Shown: one piece after another, positions 8,780 to 16,982 of the stretch
Layout of the letters: each line of letters opens with the position of its first letter
How positions within the stretch are numbered: the stretch's first letter is position 1
Assembly: GCA_023388515.1 (NCBI GenBank)
Contig: JAEWGD010000039.1
Span: 1-27,279 of the forward strand
DNA length: 27,279 nt
DNA from: Bacillota bacterium
GTDB lineage: Bacteria; Bacillota; Clostridia; Oscillospirales; Ruminococcaceae
Direction: 5' to 3'
Notes under the pieces: generated by a model
Told to the model about the DNA's origin: nothing
Databases searched by the model: none
Seen by the model: the letters and a program-made list of their open reading frames with translations, nothing else
Translations under genes and position numbers: made by a program

Positions 8780-9761
8780 ACTCCAAGCATTATGCCTGTC
8801 AATCGCCCTACCTTTAATATTAAACGGGTGCAGTAATACTGCCATTGAAGTAAGGGATAGAGCCTTTATTCAGGCTATTGGCATAGATGGAGAAAAAAAT
8901 CCAAGCGTTGTTGTGAGCATTTTTGGGAATGACAGCGAAGAATATAGCATTTATAGTGGTAAAGGAAAAACGATATTCGAGGCAATTTCCGATGCTGAAA
9001 CCAAACAGGATAAAAACCTTTTTATTGGGCATATTGAGTTAATTGCATTGGGGCAGAGAAATCTTAAAGACGACCTTGAAATTCTCCTATCAAACAACCG
9101 AATATCGCCAAGCTGTACTGTTGTATATTCAGATAAAAATGCAGGCGAAATAATTTCTGATAAAAACAGCTGGAAACTGCTTGAAACAATAAAAATAAAG
9201 TCGAAAAGTGGTTATATATCAGAAAAAAGCGTCGCTAATGTTCTTGATGATATGCTAGGCTCTGACAAAGCAGCAGCAATTCCAATCATTGAGAACGATG
9301 AAATAAACATGGCTATTGTCGGTGAAAACGGGCTTAAAGGAATCTTAACTGAAACGGAATCTCACGGGTTATCGTGGCTTAGTGAAACAATAAAAACGCT
9401 CACTCTGCCTATTGAAATGGAAGACGAGATAGTTAATCTTCGTGTCGAAAATGCTAAATCAAGAGTTACTTCAACGATTGACGGGAACAAAATAACTACC
9501 ACATTTCACATCAGTTTCACAGGTGATGTGCTTGAAAAGAATTATACAGCCGAACAAGTAGGTCCTTATGCACAGAAAACAATCACTTCACTCTGTCAAT
9601 CAGCAGTACAACGAACTGTTCACTCCCTTAATGCTGATGTTCTCAATATCGAAAAAAGCATAAAGGCGGCTGATTATGACTTCTATATGGAGAATAAAGA
9701 CAACTGGACGGAGATGCTTAAAACCGTCAATTTCAAGTATGAAGTAAAGTTAATAAAGTAA
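8757..9761 (+). CDS. Spore germination lipoprotein subunit C (GerC family, GerAC/GerKC type)
   Basis: 334 residues. The N-terminus is a lipoprotein signal (hydrophobic ALCLSIALPLI, lipobox LNGC, Cys at about residue 25), followed by the GerAC-type opening EVRDRAFIQAIGIDGE. The C-terminal region (about 195-334) matches the beta-rich GerAC C-terminal domain, containing TTFHISFTGDVLE, and ends with a helix-rich segment. GerC proteins are anchored to the outer face of the spore inner membrane and are needed for receptor function. AAGGAGG at 8743-8749 lies inside the end of the permease gene and sets the ATG at 8757. The protein is a little shorter than common homologues. The operon ends at the terminator 9824-9857. 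Confidence 0.92.
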   Translation: MLKYKNHRLQALCLSIALPLILNGCSNTAIEVRDRAFIQAIGIDGEKNPSVVVSIFGNDSEEYSIYSGKGKTIFEAISDAETKQDKNLFIGHIELIALGQRNLKDDLEILLSNNRISPSCTVVYSDKNAGEIISDKNSWKLLETIKIKSKSGYISEKSVANVLDDMLGSDKAAAIPIIENDEINMAIVGENGLKGILTETESHGLSWLSETIKTLTLPIEMEDEIVNLRVENAKSRVTSTIDGNKITTTFHISFTGDVLEKNYTAEQVGPYAQKTITSLCQSAVQRTVHSLNADVLNIEKSIKAADYDFYMENKDNWTEMLKTVNFKYEVKLIK

Positions 9762-9823
9762 AATGATAAAGTGTAAATATTGATTTAAATTGTAGCGTAA
9801 AATAAACTCCTCTTTATCAACGC

Positions 9824-9857
9824 AAAAACAGGGTAACCTTTCGGTTATCCTGTTTTT
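9824..9857 (+). terminator. Intrinsic terminator of the germination operon, probably bidirectional
   Basis: Arms ACAGGGTAACC and GGTTATCCTGT (one G-T pair) with a TTTC loop are followed by TTTTT on the plus strand. The AAAAA before the left arm gives a T-run on the minus strand, so it can also serve the AraC-type gene that converges on it. Confidence 0.88.
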
Positions 9858-9926
9858 TAGCTATTTACTAATGTTATAAATCTTACTATCAATGCCCAAA
9901 CTGCACCTAAAACCAGTAATTTTACA

Positions 9927-10805
9927 CTAATTCTCATTCCTATATTCAGACGGTGAACAGGCATAATGCTTGCGAAAAATTTCAGCATAATAGCTTGCAC
10001 CAGTAAATCCAACCGAAACAGCAATTTCAGCAATTGACATACTTGTAGCAACTAACAACTCCGTACTTTTTCTAAGTCGATATGTGGTAATATAATTTCT
10101 TGTGGTTTGTTTTAGATATTCTTTAAAAAACTCACAGCATTTGCTTTTACAAACCTTGCCTGCTTTCGCAATATCAGCTAGCGTAAGCTTTTCAGTATAA
10201 TTTTTATGTATAAAATCAAGCATTTCTTTTAGCGAACAAAGCTCATAATTACATGGCTGAGGAGTGTCGCTTTGTGAGGGCATATTATCATAAAGCAATT
10301 CCCAAATTACATAAAGAATACTTTGAATCTTTATGGCGTTACTTTCCTTTTCTTGCATATGTTCCTTATAAATACTGCAAATATTCTCGAATATTTCAGC
10401 AGTCCATTGCTTATCCTTTGACAAAAAAGCGTATGTAAATTTATCGTTATTCACAACAGGGCTAATGAATTTTTCCTCCATATATTCATTTGAACAAAGC
10501 AACATCGGGTGAACTACTACGCAAATGCAATCACATTTATTTTCCCCGATTGAAAAGCCATAGTGCATTTGCCGTGAATTTATAAACAAACCCTCGCCTT
10601 TTTTTAACTCAATACATTCCCCATTAATATTATATTTCAGCTTTCCTTCGGTAACTAAAAAAAACTCAACATCGTCATGCCAGTGGCACTCAACAGCTAA
10701 ATCATAGTCAATTGCAAGCATGATTTGGCTGATAAATATAGGCAAGCCTGTAACATTATACTCCATTTTCTGTGAGCTATCTTTTGTTACATTTATCTCA
10801 AGCAT
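9927..10805 (-). CDS. AraC-family transcriptional regulator
   Basis: 292 residues. The N-terminal half is a cupin sensor domain with the metal-site-like pattern HWHDDVEFFLVTEG (41-54) and HYGF (81-84). The C-terminal 100 residues (about 192-292) form the double helix-turn-helix AraC domain: LTLADIAKAGKVCKS, then SIAEIAVSVGFTGASYYAEIFRKHY, ending in the conserved PSEYR. Such regulators usually bind a sugar or oligosaccharide and activate neighbouring genes. It is divergent from the GH30-CE1 xylanase gene with 135 bp between starts, so control of that gene, and perhaps the GH43 gene, in response to xylan fragments is a reasonable inference. GGGGGT lies 6-11 nt before the ATG. The gene is followed by the bidirectional terminator at 9824-9857. 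Confidence 0.93.
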   Translation of the reverse strand: MLEINVTKDSSQKMEYNVTGLPIFISQIMLAIDYDLAVECHWHDDVEFFLVTEGKLKYNINGECIELKKGEGLFINSRQMHYGFSIGENKCDCICVVVHPMLLCSNEYMEEKFISPVVNNDKFTYAFLSKDKQWTAEIFENICSIYKEHMQEKESNAIKIQSILYVIWELLYDNMPSQSDTPQPCNYELCSLKEMLDFIHKNYTEKLTLADIAKAGKVCKSKCCEFFKEYLKQTTRNYITTYRLRKSTELLVATSMSIAEIAVSVGFTGASYYAEIFRKHYACSPSEYRNEN

Positions 10806-10940
10806 AACAATACCCCCAAAAATTATATAAGATTGTTATATAATTATATCAAATTTTAATAGAAAGTTCAAGTTATTTATGGTATAATTAATGTGTGAAA
10901 TTATAGTTATATAATTTTAATTATCTTTAAGGAGGATAAT
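10806..10940. promoter_or_regulatory. Divergent promoter region between AraC regulator and GH30 xylanase
   Basis: Toward the xylanase there is TATAAT at 10883-10888 but no good -35 box, as expected where an activator is needed. The ribosome binding site AAGGAGG is at 10929-10935. Toward the regulator, TTGATA and TATAAT are 19 bp apart, giving a very short leader. The 11-mer GTTATATAATT occurs twice in direct orientation (10835-10845 and 10906-10916). It may be an operator pair, but in such AT-rich DNA this is weak. Confidence 0.5.
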
Positions 10941-13793
10941 ATGTTGAAAAAGTTGAGAGTTACAGGCAAATCTGCATTATCTTTTGTACTGGCATTAACA
11001 ATGTGCGTGACAATGACCGTTCATTTGTTTCCATCACAAAAGGTTGAGGCAGCAAGCGACGTGGTTGTTAATCTCTCCCAAGAGTATCAGGAGATTAAGG
11101 GCTTTGGCGGAATAAATCATCCTGAATGGATTGGAGATTTAACAGCGTCACAAAGGGAAACTGCATTTGGAAATGGGGCAAATCAGTTAGGTTTTTCGGT
11201 ACTTCGTGTCTATGTTAATGAGGACCGTAACCAGTGGTCTAAGGCTGTACCGACTGCAAAGGCAGCGATTGCAAAGGGGGCAATTGTTTTTGCATCTCCT
11301 TGGAATCCTCCAAGCAGTATGGTTGAAACCTTTACCCGCAATGGTGTAGCAAATCAAAAACGTCTAAGGTATGACAAATATGCCGATTACGCAAAGCATT
11401 TGAATGATTTCGTTGCTTATATGAAAGAAAATGGTGTTGATTTATATGCTATTTCTGTTCAAAATGAGCCAGATTACGCTATGGAATGGACTTGGTGGAC
11501 GCCTCAGGAAGTTCTAAACTTTATGAAAAATTATGCTGGCACTATAAATTGCCGTGTAATGGCTCCTGAGTCTTTCCAATATCTAAAAAACATATCCGAC
11601 CCAATTTTGAATGACCCTGCAGCTTTGGCTAATATGGACATTCTGGGGACGCATTTCTATGGAACAAGTGTTGATAATATGGCTTACCCACTTTTCAAGC
11701 AAAAAGGTGCTGGTAAAGAGTTGTGGATGACTGAAGTTTATGTTCCTAATAGTGATGCTAATTCAGCAGACAGATGGCCTGAAGCAGTTGATGTTGCATA
11801 TAATATGCACAACGCTTTAATGAATGACTTTCAGACATATGTTTGGTGGTATATCCGTAGGGGTTATGGACCAATGAAGGAAGATGGCACAATTAGTAAG
11901 CGTGGATATTGCATGGCACAATATTCTAAGTTTATTCGACCTGGTGATGTAAGAGTTTCTGCAACTAGCAATCCTAATACAAATATCCATGTTTCAGCTT
12001 ATAAAAATGATAAAAACCAAGCTGTAATTGTTGTTATCAATAGAGGTTCGACTGAAGTTTCGCAAAATTTTACAGTCAATGGCGAAACTGTGTCAACTGT
12101 TGAACGCTATCGTACTTCTGCAACAGAAAACCTTGCAAAATCTAATATTCAAGTTAATGGTAGTGGATTTTCTGCACAACTACCAGCACAGAGCGTATCT
12201 ACATTTGTAGTTTCGTCTTCATCTGCTCCGATAGAACCTGATGAAAACGGATACTTCTTCCACAGCACATTTGAGGACGACTTAGATGGTTGGGTTGGAC
12301 GTGGTGGTGCTACTGTTCTTGCAAGTGGAAGAACTCCTTATTTGGGAGCAGAGGCTCTTCTTGTTCAGGAACGTACATCAGCATGGAATGGTGCAGCAAA
12401 GGAAATTTACTCAAGCCCATTCGCTCCAGGTAATGAATATAGCTTTAGTGTATGTGCAAATTATCTTGAAGGTGATCCGACAGCAACATTCTACTTAAAA
12501 TTGCAATATACGGATTCAGACGGTAAAACACAGTACTCACAAATTGCAGCAGCAACGGCAATAAAGAATCAATATGTTCAACTTGCAAACACTAATTATA
12601 AAATACCGAGTGGTGCAACTAATATGATGCTCTACGTTGAAACTGCTGAGGGTACAATGAATTTCTATATCGATGAGGCAATTGGTGCTGTTGCTGGAAC
12701 TGTTATTGATGGGCCAAAAGAAGTGAATTTCATTATTGGTGATGTCAACTATGATGGAAAGATTAACGCTCTTGATGTTTCATTGGCTAAACGTAGCCTG
12801 TTTGGTGGAAATTATGCCTTAACAGCTGATGTCAACCAAAATGGTGTTGTTGACAGTGATGATATAACACAACTCAAGGCTTTCGTTTTGGGGAATATTA
12901 CTAAGTTTACGGTTAAACCTAAAGAAGTAGTTCCTGAACCAGAAATTCCTGACCCAGAGGTTTTCGACGTTGAAGAATATGCGGCAAAGGTTTCTAAATC
13001 ATTAGTAAATGCTGAACCTAGCAGTGCAACTGCTGAACGTCCAGGCGTAGCATATGGAACATTCCAAAAGACTACATATTATTCAGAAACTTGCAAACGT
13101 AACAGAAACGCAAATGTTCTCTTGCCAGCAGGATATGACCCTAGTAAAAAATACCCAGTTCTATATGCTTTGCATGGCTATTGGGGTGATGAGAACTCCC
13201 TCCTTGATGCAGGCGATGCAAGCTTGAAATTTAGGCAAATTATAGGGAATGCTATTGCTGATGGTGAGGCTGAAGAAATGATTGTTGTATTCCCATATAT
13301 TTTTGCAAGTGCTACAAGAGATACTCTAACAGGAATGAATGACGAAAGCAATGCTGCTTATGACAATTTTATTAATGACTTAGTTAAAGACTTAATGCCA
13401 CATATGGCAAAGACTTATTCTATTGCAGAAGGGCGTAAAAACACTGCTGTTACTGGATTTTCTATGGGTGGCAGAGAATCACTATTTATAGGGAACTCTC
13501 GCCCTGACTTGTTTGGATATGTGGGTGCAATGTGCCCAGCACCTGGTGTTTCACCTGGATTAATTGCAGAGAATGACTTTAATTTCTCAAAATCTGCAAC
13601 TCCTCCTTATCTTGTGATGATTACAGCTGGTTCTAATGACACTGTTGTTTACTCATCACCCGATGGTTATCATAATATTCTAAACAAGAATAACTCAGCT
13701 CATGTTTGGCATTATGTAAATGGTGGTGCTCACGGTTCAAACTCTATGCGTCCTCATATGTATACTTTTGTAAGGTCTATTTTTAAGGTATAA
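10941..13793 (+). CDS. Cellulosomal xylanase/esterase: GH30 - CBM22 - dockerin - CE1
   Basis: 950 residues. Residues 1-38 are a signal peptide. The GH30 domain (about 40-425, including its side beta-domain) resembles subfamily 8 glucuronoxylanases: acid/base Glu176 in VQNEPDY, nucleophile Glu265 in WMTEVYV, and WWYIRRGYGPM (302-312), where arginine contacts methylglucuronic acid in known enzymes. A CBM22-like xylan-binding module spans about 434-588. The dockerin (about 598-655) has two good calcium loops, DVNYDGKINALD and DVNQNGVVDSDD. After a Pro/Glu linker comes a CE1 esterase (about 690-950) with Ser841 in GFSMGG, Asp900 and His931 as the probable triad, suited to feruloyl or acetyl ester removal. 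One polypeptide would thus cut glucuronoxylan and remove side esters while docked in the cellulosome. AAGGAGG upstream fixes the ATG at 10941. It is probably under the divergent AraC regulator. Ester specificity is not decidable by eye. Confidence 0.93.
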   Translation: MLKKLRVTGKSALSFVLALTMCVTMTVHLFPSQKVEAASDVVVNLSQEYQEIKGFGGINHPEWIGDLTASQRETAFGNGANQLGFSVLRVYVNEDRNQWSKAVPTAKAAIAKGAIVFASPWNPPSSMVETFTRNGVANQKRLRYDKYADYAKHLNDFVAYMKENGVDLYAISVQNEPDYAMEWTWWTPQEVLNFMKNYAGTINCRVMAPESFQYLKNISDPILNDPAALANMDILGTHFYGTSVDNMAYPLFKQKGAGKELWMTEVYVPNSDANSADRWPEAVDVAYNMHNALMNDFQTYVWWYIRRGYGPMKEDGTISKRGYCMAQYSKFIRPGDVRVSATSNPNTNIHVSAYKNDKNQAVIVVINRGSTEVSQNFTVNGETVSTVERYRTSATENLAKSNIQVNGSGFSAQLPAQSVSTFVVSSSSAPIEPDENGYFFHSTFEDDLDGWVGRGGATVLASGRTPYLGAEALLVQERTSAWNGAAKEIYSSPFAPGNEYSFSVCANYLEGDPTATFYLKLQYTDSDGKTQYSQIAAATAIKNQYVQLANTNYKIPSGATNMMLYVETAEGTMNFYIDEAIGAVAGTVIDGPKEVNFIIGDVNYDGKINALDVSLAKRSLFGGNYALTADVNQNGVVDSDDITQLKAFVLGNITKFTVKPKEVVPEPEIPDPEVFDVEEYAAKVSKSLVNAEPSSATAERPGVAYGTFQKTTYYSETCKRNRNANVLLPAGYDPSKKYPVLYALHGYWGDENSLLDAGDASLKFRQIIGNAIADGEAEEMIVVFPYIFASATRDTLTGMNDESNAAYDNFINDLVKDLMPHMAKTYSIAEGRKNTAVTGFSMGGRESLFIGNSRPDLFGYVGAMCPAPGVSPGLIAENDFNFSKSATPPYLVMITAGSNDTVVYSSPDGYHNILNKNNSAHVWHYVNGGAHGSNSMRPHMYTFVRSIFKV

Positions 13794-13807
13794 AATATAA
13801 ACAAATT

Positions 13808-13846
13808 AACCCCTACTTCCAACGTAATTGTTGTGAGTAGGGGTTT
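13808..13846 (+). terminator. Terminator after the GH30-CE1 gene
   Basis: Arms AACCCCTACT and AGTAGGGGTT enclose an 18-nt loop and are followed by TTATTG. The stem is perfect but the T-run is short. It begins about 15 nt after the stop codon. Confidence 0.65.
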
Positions 13847-13858
13847 ATTGTGGTGATT

Positions 13859-13954
13859 TTATTTAATAACACCAATTCCATAAATAGTAAAGTCAGTTGA
13901 GTCACTCTCCATTTTTATTGAAACATTTAGTTCGCCTGTATAGCTTAGAGGGTT
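13859..13954 (-). pseudogene. Possible orphan C-terminal fragment of a secreted protein
   Basis: Thirty-one in-frame codons end in TAA at 13861-13859. They encode a beta-strand-like tail, GELNVSIKMESDSTDFTIYG and a short remainder, which resembles the last strands of a carbohydrate-binding or similar beta-sandwich domain. A stop codon lies immediately upstream and there is no start codon in a sensible position, so this may be the remains of a lost gene. It is short enough that chance cannot be excluded. Confidence 0.3.
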
Positions 13955-13970
13955 TCTATATTATACAGGC
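13934..13970. repeat. Short inverted repeat downstream of the GH43 gene
   Basis: Arms GCCTGTATA (13934-13942) and TATACAGGC (13962-13970) are perfect 9-bp inverted repeats with a 19-nt spacer. It lies 26 nt beyond the GH43 stop on the minus strand. No T-run follows, so it is not a classic terminator; mRNA end protection or a recombination scar are possible. Confidence 0.5.
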
Positions 13971-13995
13971 AATAAACTTTCTTATCTTATTTGAA

Positions 13996-16398
13996 CTATT
14001 CTTCGAGTTCTTCTTCTATTTCAACCACAGGAAATTCAGTTATCTTGCCTAAAACAAACTGTTTAATCACTTTCAAATCAGCTGTATCAACCGTACCACT
14101 TTGGTCAACATCTGCCGCAACTCTTGCGATATTATTTGTAAATTCACCTGTCAAGCCTTTAATCATTGCTGAAACATCAAACGAATTAATCAAACCATCA
14201 CCGTTTACATCACCAATAATAAGTTTTACACTGCCTGCACCCTCGATTATTGTTCCTGCAACAGCACCGATTGCCTCATCAATATAGAAATTATTTGTGC
14301 CATCAACTGTTTCAACATATAAATACATATCCGTAGCGTCACTTGGTATCTTATAATTTGTATTTGCAAGTTGCACCCATTCGCCCTTTATTGCTGTTGC
14401 CTCTGCAACCGTTGAATATTGAGTATCACCATTTGAATCAACATACTGCAACTTCATAAAGAAGCCCTGTGTTGTGCCACCGTCAAAGCACATTGCATTC
14501 ACGCTAAAGCTATACTCATTTCCTACTACAAAGACATTTGAGCTAAGTTGCCTTGACGCTCCGTTCCATGACGCTGTTCTATCTAAAACAAGAAGTGATT
14601 CATCGCCCTTATAAGCCGTTCTTCCACTTGTCTGAACCTTAGAGCCACCTCTTTCTGTCCAATTATTAGTATCTCCCTCAAATGTGCTATGGAAGTAGTA
14701 ACCATTTTCATCTGGTTCTACAACTGTTGGTGTATTCCAGTCTGCACGTTCATATTCAAATGAATCAATATCAGCATAACCACCAGTTGTTTTTGTCGCA
14801 TAGCTATAAATACCACTACGATAACCAGTGAAAAGTTTCAAGTCATACGACATACTCAACTCATTGCCAATTTTAGTCCAGTTGTTTCCATCATATGAAT
14901 AGTAAAAATTTGCCTTGTCAATGTTGTTTGATGAATTAAAATTAGCATCTACATTATTGAACTTGAAATCAACCTTTAAGTATATTTCATCACCATTGAG
15001 ATTAATTTCCTCAACAATTTTATTATAGCTATCGGTAACTACAGAACTACCAGAGTACCCACCGTTTTCCCCCATATATATCTTCTTTGTCCCATTATCT
15101 GCAACATAAACTCCAACTTTTCCATATTTAAACTGGAACGCTGAAAGACCAGCATAATCGCCAGTTTTCATGCCTCTTGTATCCAACTTAATCACGCTAG
15201 AACACGCTGGTCCTTCAGTTCTCTGTGTTAAAGTGTTTCTTGCATTAAGAAGATTTGTCGCAAGAGTTTTATTGCTAAGTCTTAGGAATCCACCACGTTC
15301 AGTGACAGACCAAGCCGTATTATCGGGGTTATGATTCCACTGCCATTCAAGTGAAAGTTTATTAGAGGAATAGTTAAAGTTATCACTTTTCGCCAAAAAT
15401 GTTCCCTTATATCCTCCGTCAATCGTGAGCGTTACAGGTGCTTTCCCATTTACGCCCATCATCGGCCAGTCATTTTCCCATGTCACAGGAACAAGCACTG
15501 GAATTCTTCCTACTGAACCATGGTCCTGAAACAATAAACCGTACCATTTTCCGTCAGGTGTATCCACAATTCCACCCTGTGCAACGCCCGAACCGTATGT
15601 GCCCACACCCGAATTAAGAACAGTTTTCCCCTCATAATTGCCAAGCAAATCCTTACTACGATAGCAAAGCTCTATACGCCCACTTCCACTTGGCCACGCA
15701 ATGAGGAATATGTAATAATACCCATCTATTTTCTGTATATGTGCCCCCTCACCACTAAGCCCCGTAAGACCTGTTTTGAGAAGAGTTTTTTCTGCTCCAC
15801 CCGATTTAAACCCTGTCATTTCAGAGTTAAGCTCTTTTATTTTGATTTCTCCACCACCACCATAAACAAGGTAGTTACGTCCATCATCGTCAAAAAGCAT
15901 CGAGGCATCATGATACATTCCATTAATCTCCGACCTTGTCCATGCACCATTTTCTATATCATTTGTTTTGTAGATATACGATTTTCCCGTTCCATAACTG
16001 CCAAAAAAAACATAGAAAATGCCCTTATGGTATCGCAAACTTGTCGCCCATTGACCATGCGAATAGTCATGCTTACCATTTGTCAAATTCTGAACATCGG
16101 TAGTGTCAAGGACATCATAAACATAAGAACAAAGTTCCCATGACACTAAATCCTTAGACTTCATAATCGGAGCACCAGGAGTAAAAAACATGGTTGTACT
16201 CACCATATAATAGGTATCACCCACACGAATTACGTCCTCATCGGGTACGTCCGACCAAATAATCGGATTTGCCACCGTCGAAGTTTCTGCTGCATTCACA
16301 TACAAGCCATCGCCTTGATTGCCCGTTAGCAAATTCATTGTAAAGCACGCTAGAACCGTCACTAGCGATGTCATTACAGCCATTACTTTTCTTTTCAT
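13996..16398 (-). CDS. Cellulosomal GH43 hemicellulase with CBM22 and dockerin
   Basis: 800 residues. Residues 1-37 are a signal peptide. The GH43 five-blade propeller (about 43-335) shows the probable base Asp53 in VPDEDVIRVGDTYYM, the pKa-setting Asp164 in YHDASMLFDDDG, and the acid Glu217 in GEGAHI. A concanavalin-like beta-sandwich (about 336-552), common in GH43 beta-xylosidases, follows. Next is a CBM22-like module (about 562-718), then a dockerin (about 725-785) with loops DVNGDGLINSFD and DVDQSGTVDTAD, and an acidic tail ending EELEE. Beta-xylosidase or arabinofuranosidase activity on xylan is likely; the exact substrate is open. The CBM22-dockerin portion closely resembles that of the convergent GH30 gene. 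AGAGGTG precedes the ATG. The leader contains two strong hairpins, and a promoter is seen at 16535-16562. Confidence 0.92.
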   Translation of the reverse strand: MKRKVMAVMTSLVTVLACFTMNLLTGNQGDGLYVNAAETSTVANPIIWSDVPDEDVIRVGDTYYMVSTTMFFTPGAPIMKSKDLVSWELCSYVYDVLDTTDVQNLTNGKHDYSHGQWATSLRYHKGIFYVFFGSYGTGKSYIYKTNDIENGAWTRSEINGMYHDASMLFDDDGRNYLVYGGGGEIKIKELNSEMTGFKSGGAEKTLLKTGLTGLSGEGAHIQKIDGYYYIFLIAWPSGSGRIELCYRSKDLLGNYEGKTVLNSGVGTYGSGVAQGGIVDTPDGKWYGLLFQDHGSVGRIPVLVPVTWENDWPMMGVNGKAPVTLTIDGGYKGTFLAKSDNFNYSSNKLSLEWQWNHNPDNTAWSVTERGGFLRLSNKTLATNLLNARNTLTQRTEGPACSSVIKLDTRGMKTGDYAGLSAFQFKYGKVGVYVADNGTKKIYMGENGGYSGSSVVTDSYNKIVEEINLNGDEIYLKVDFKFNNVDANFNSSNNIDKANFYYSYDGNNWTKIGNELSMSYDLKLFTGYRSGIYSYATKTTGGYADIDSFEYERADWNTPTVVEPDENGYYFHSTFEGDTNNWTERGGSKVQTSGRTAYKGDESLLVLDRTASWNGASRQLSSNVFVVGNEYSFSVNAMCFDGGTTQGFFMKLQYVDSNGDTQYSTVAEATAIKGEWVQLANTNYKIPSDATDMYLYVETVDGTNNFYIDEAIGAVAGTIIEGAGSVKLIIGDVNGDGLINSFDVSAMIKGLTGEFTNNIARVAADVDQSGTVDTADLKVIKQFVLGKITEFPVVEIEEELEE

Positions 16399-16422
16399 TC
16401 TGCTTCACCTCTTAATTTTCTT

Positions 16423-16500
16423 CAAAGTAAAGCAATCATCTCCTTAACTGCTTTACTTTGAGTTAGAGCCGTCCACAGGGGATTCTCCCACGCCCCTATG
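16423..16500 (-). promoter_or_regulatory. Structured 5' leader of the GH43 gene (possible cis-regulatory RNA)
   Basis: Read on the minus strand, an 8-bp stem CATAGGGG/CCCCTGTG (one wobble) with an 11-nt purine-rich loop comes first. A perfect 12-bp stem CAAAGTAAAGCA/TGCTTTACTTTG with a 14-nt loop comes second. The second loop contains AAGGAGATG, a Shine-Dalgarno-like site and a start codon for a five-codon ORF. ACTTTAC just upstream of hairpin 1 could pair instead with GTAAAG of the second stem, so two alternative folds are conceivable. I do not recognise a known riboswitch class. Confidence 0.5.
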
Positions 16501-16534
16501 TAAAGTCTGCTCATACAATTTTTCAGATACTTAC

Positions 16535-16562
16535 ATTATATCACAATGTATAGTATTCTCAA
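16535..16562 (-). promoter_or_regulatory. Candidate sigma-A promoter of the GH43 gene
   Basis: TTGAGA (16562-16557) and TATAAT (16540-16535) on the minus strand are separated by 16 bp. Transcription from here would give a leader of about 130 nt that includes both hairpins at 16423-16500. Confidence 0.6.
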
Positions 16563-16643
16563 TAAATTGTTGATTATTTTTGGCATTTAGCGTCATGATT
16601 TTGTTATAAATAGCATTAAAGTGGTATGGTGGTGGGGTTTGTA

Positions 16644-16950
16644 TTGTTGGTGTTGGTTTCTTTGTCGCTTTGAATATGGTTTTACTTGTTAGATTTTGGT
16701 GAAGTATGGTTCTTGTTTACCCTAATTTCTTTCAATATACTTTCCGTATGGTTAAATTTAAGTGGGGGGGTGTTCATTTCTTTGTGCGTACAAAGAAACG
16801 AACCAAAGAAAAACGCAGCTAAACGCCGCTGAGGCTAGGCACGCTCAACCAAAATCAAAGAATCCAATTTAAATAAGAACAATACTTCACTAAAATCAAC
16901 AAGTAAACTAAAATTCTGTGGTAAAAGTTAAATAAGAACAAAACGCAACC
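16644..16950. repeat. Dispersed repeat copy A, downstream of the radical SAM operon
   Basis: The core 16771-16862 matches 27077-27168 at 88 of 92 positions in the same orientation, and similarity continues leftward to about 16644. The core starts with a palindrome (16772-16803) whose inner arms TTTCTTTGT and ACAAAGAAA flank GCGT. A larger inverted repeat (16681-16719 against 16870-16907, about 35 of 38 matching with one gap) surrounds the core, so this copy is an imperfect palindrome of about 227 bp, like a non-autonomous element. Partial further sub-repeats reach about 16950. No transposase is present. Confidence 0.75.
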
Positions 16951-16982
16951 AATAACCTCTCCTATTAGATGTAAAGCATCGC

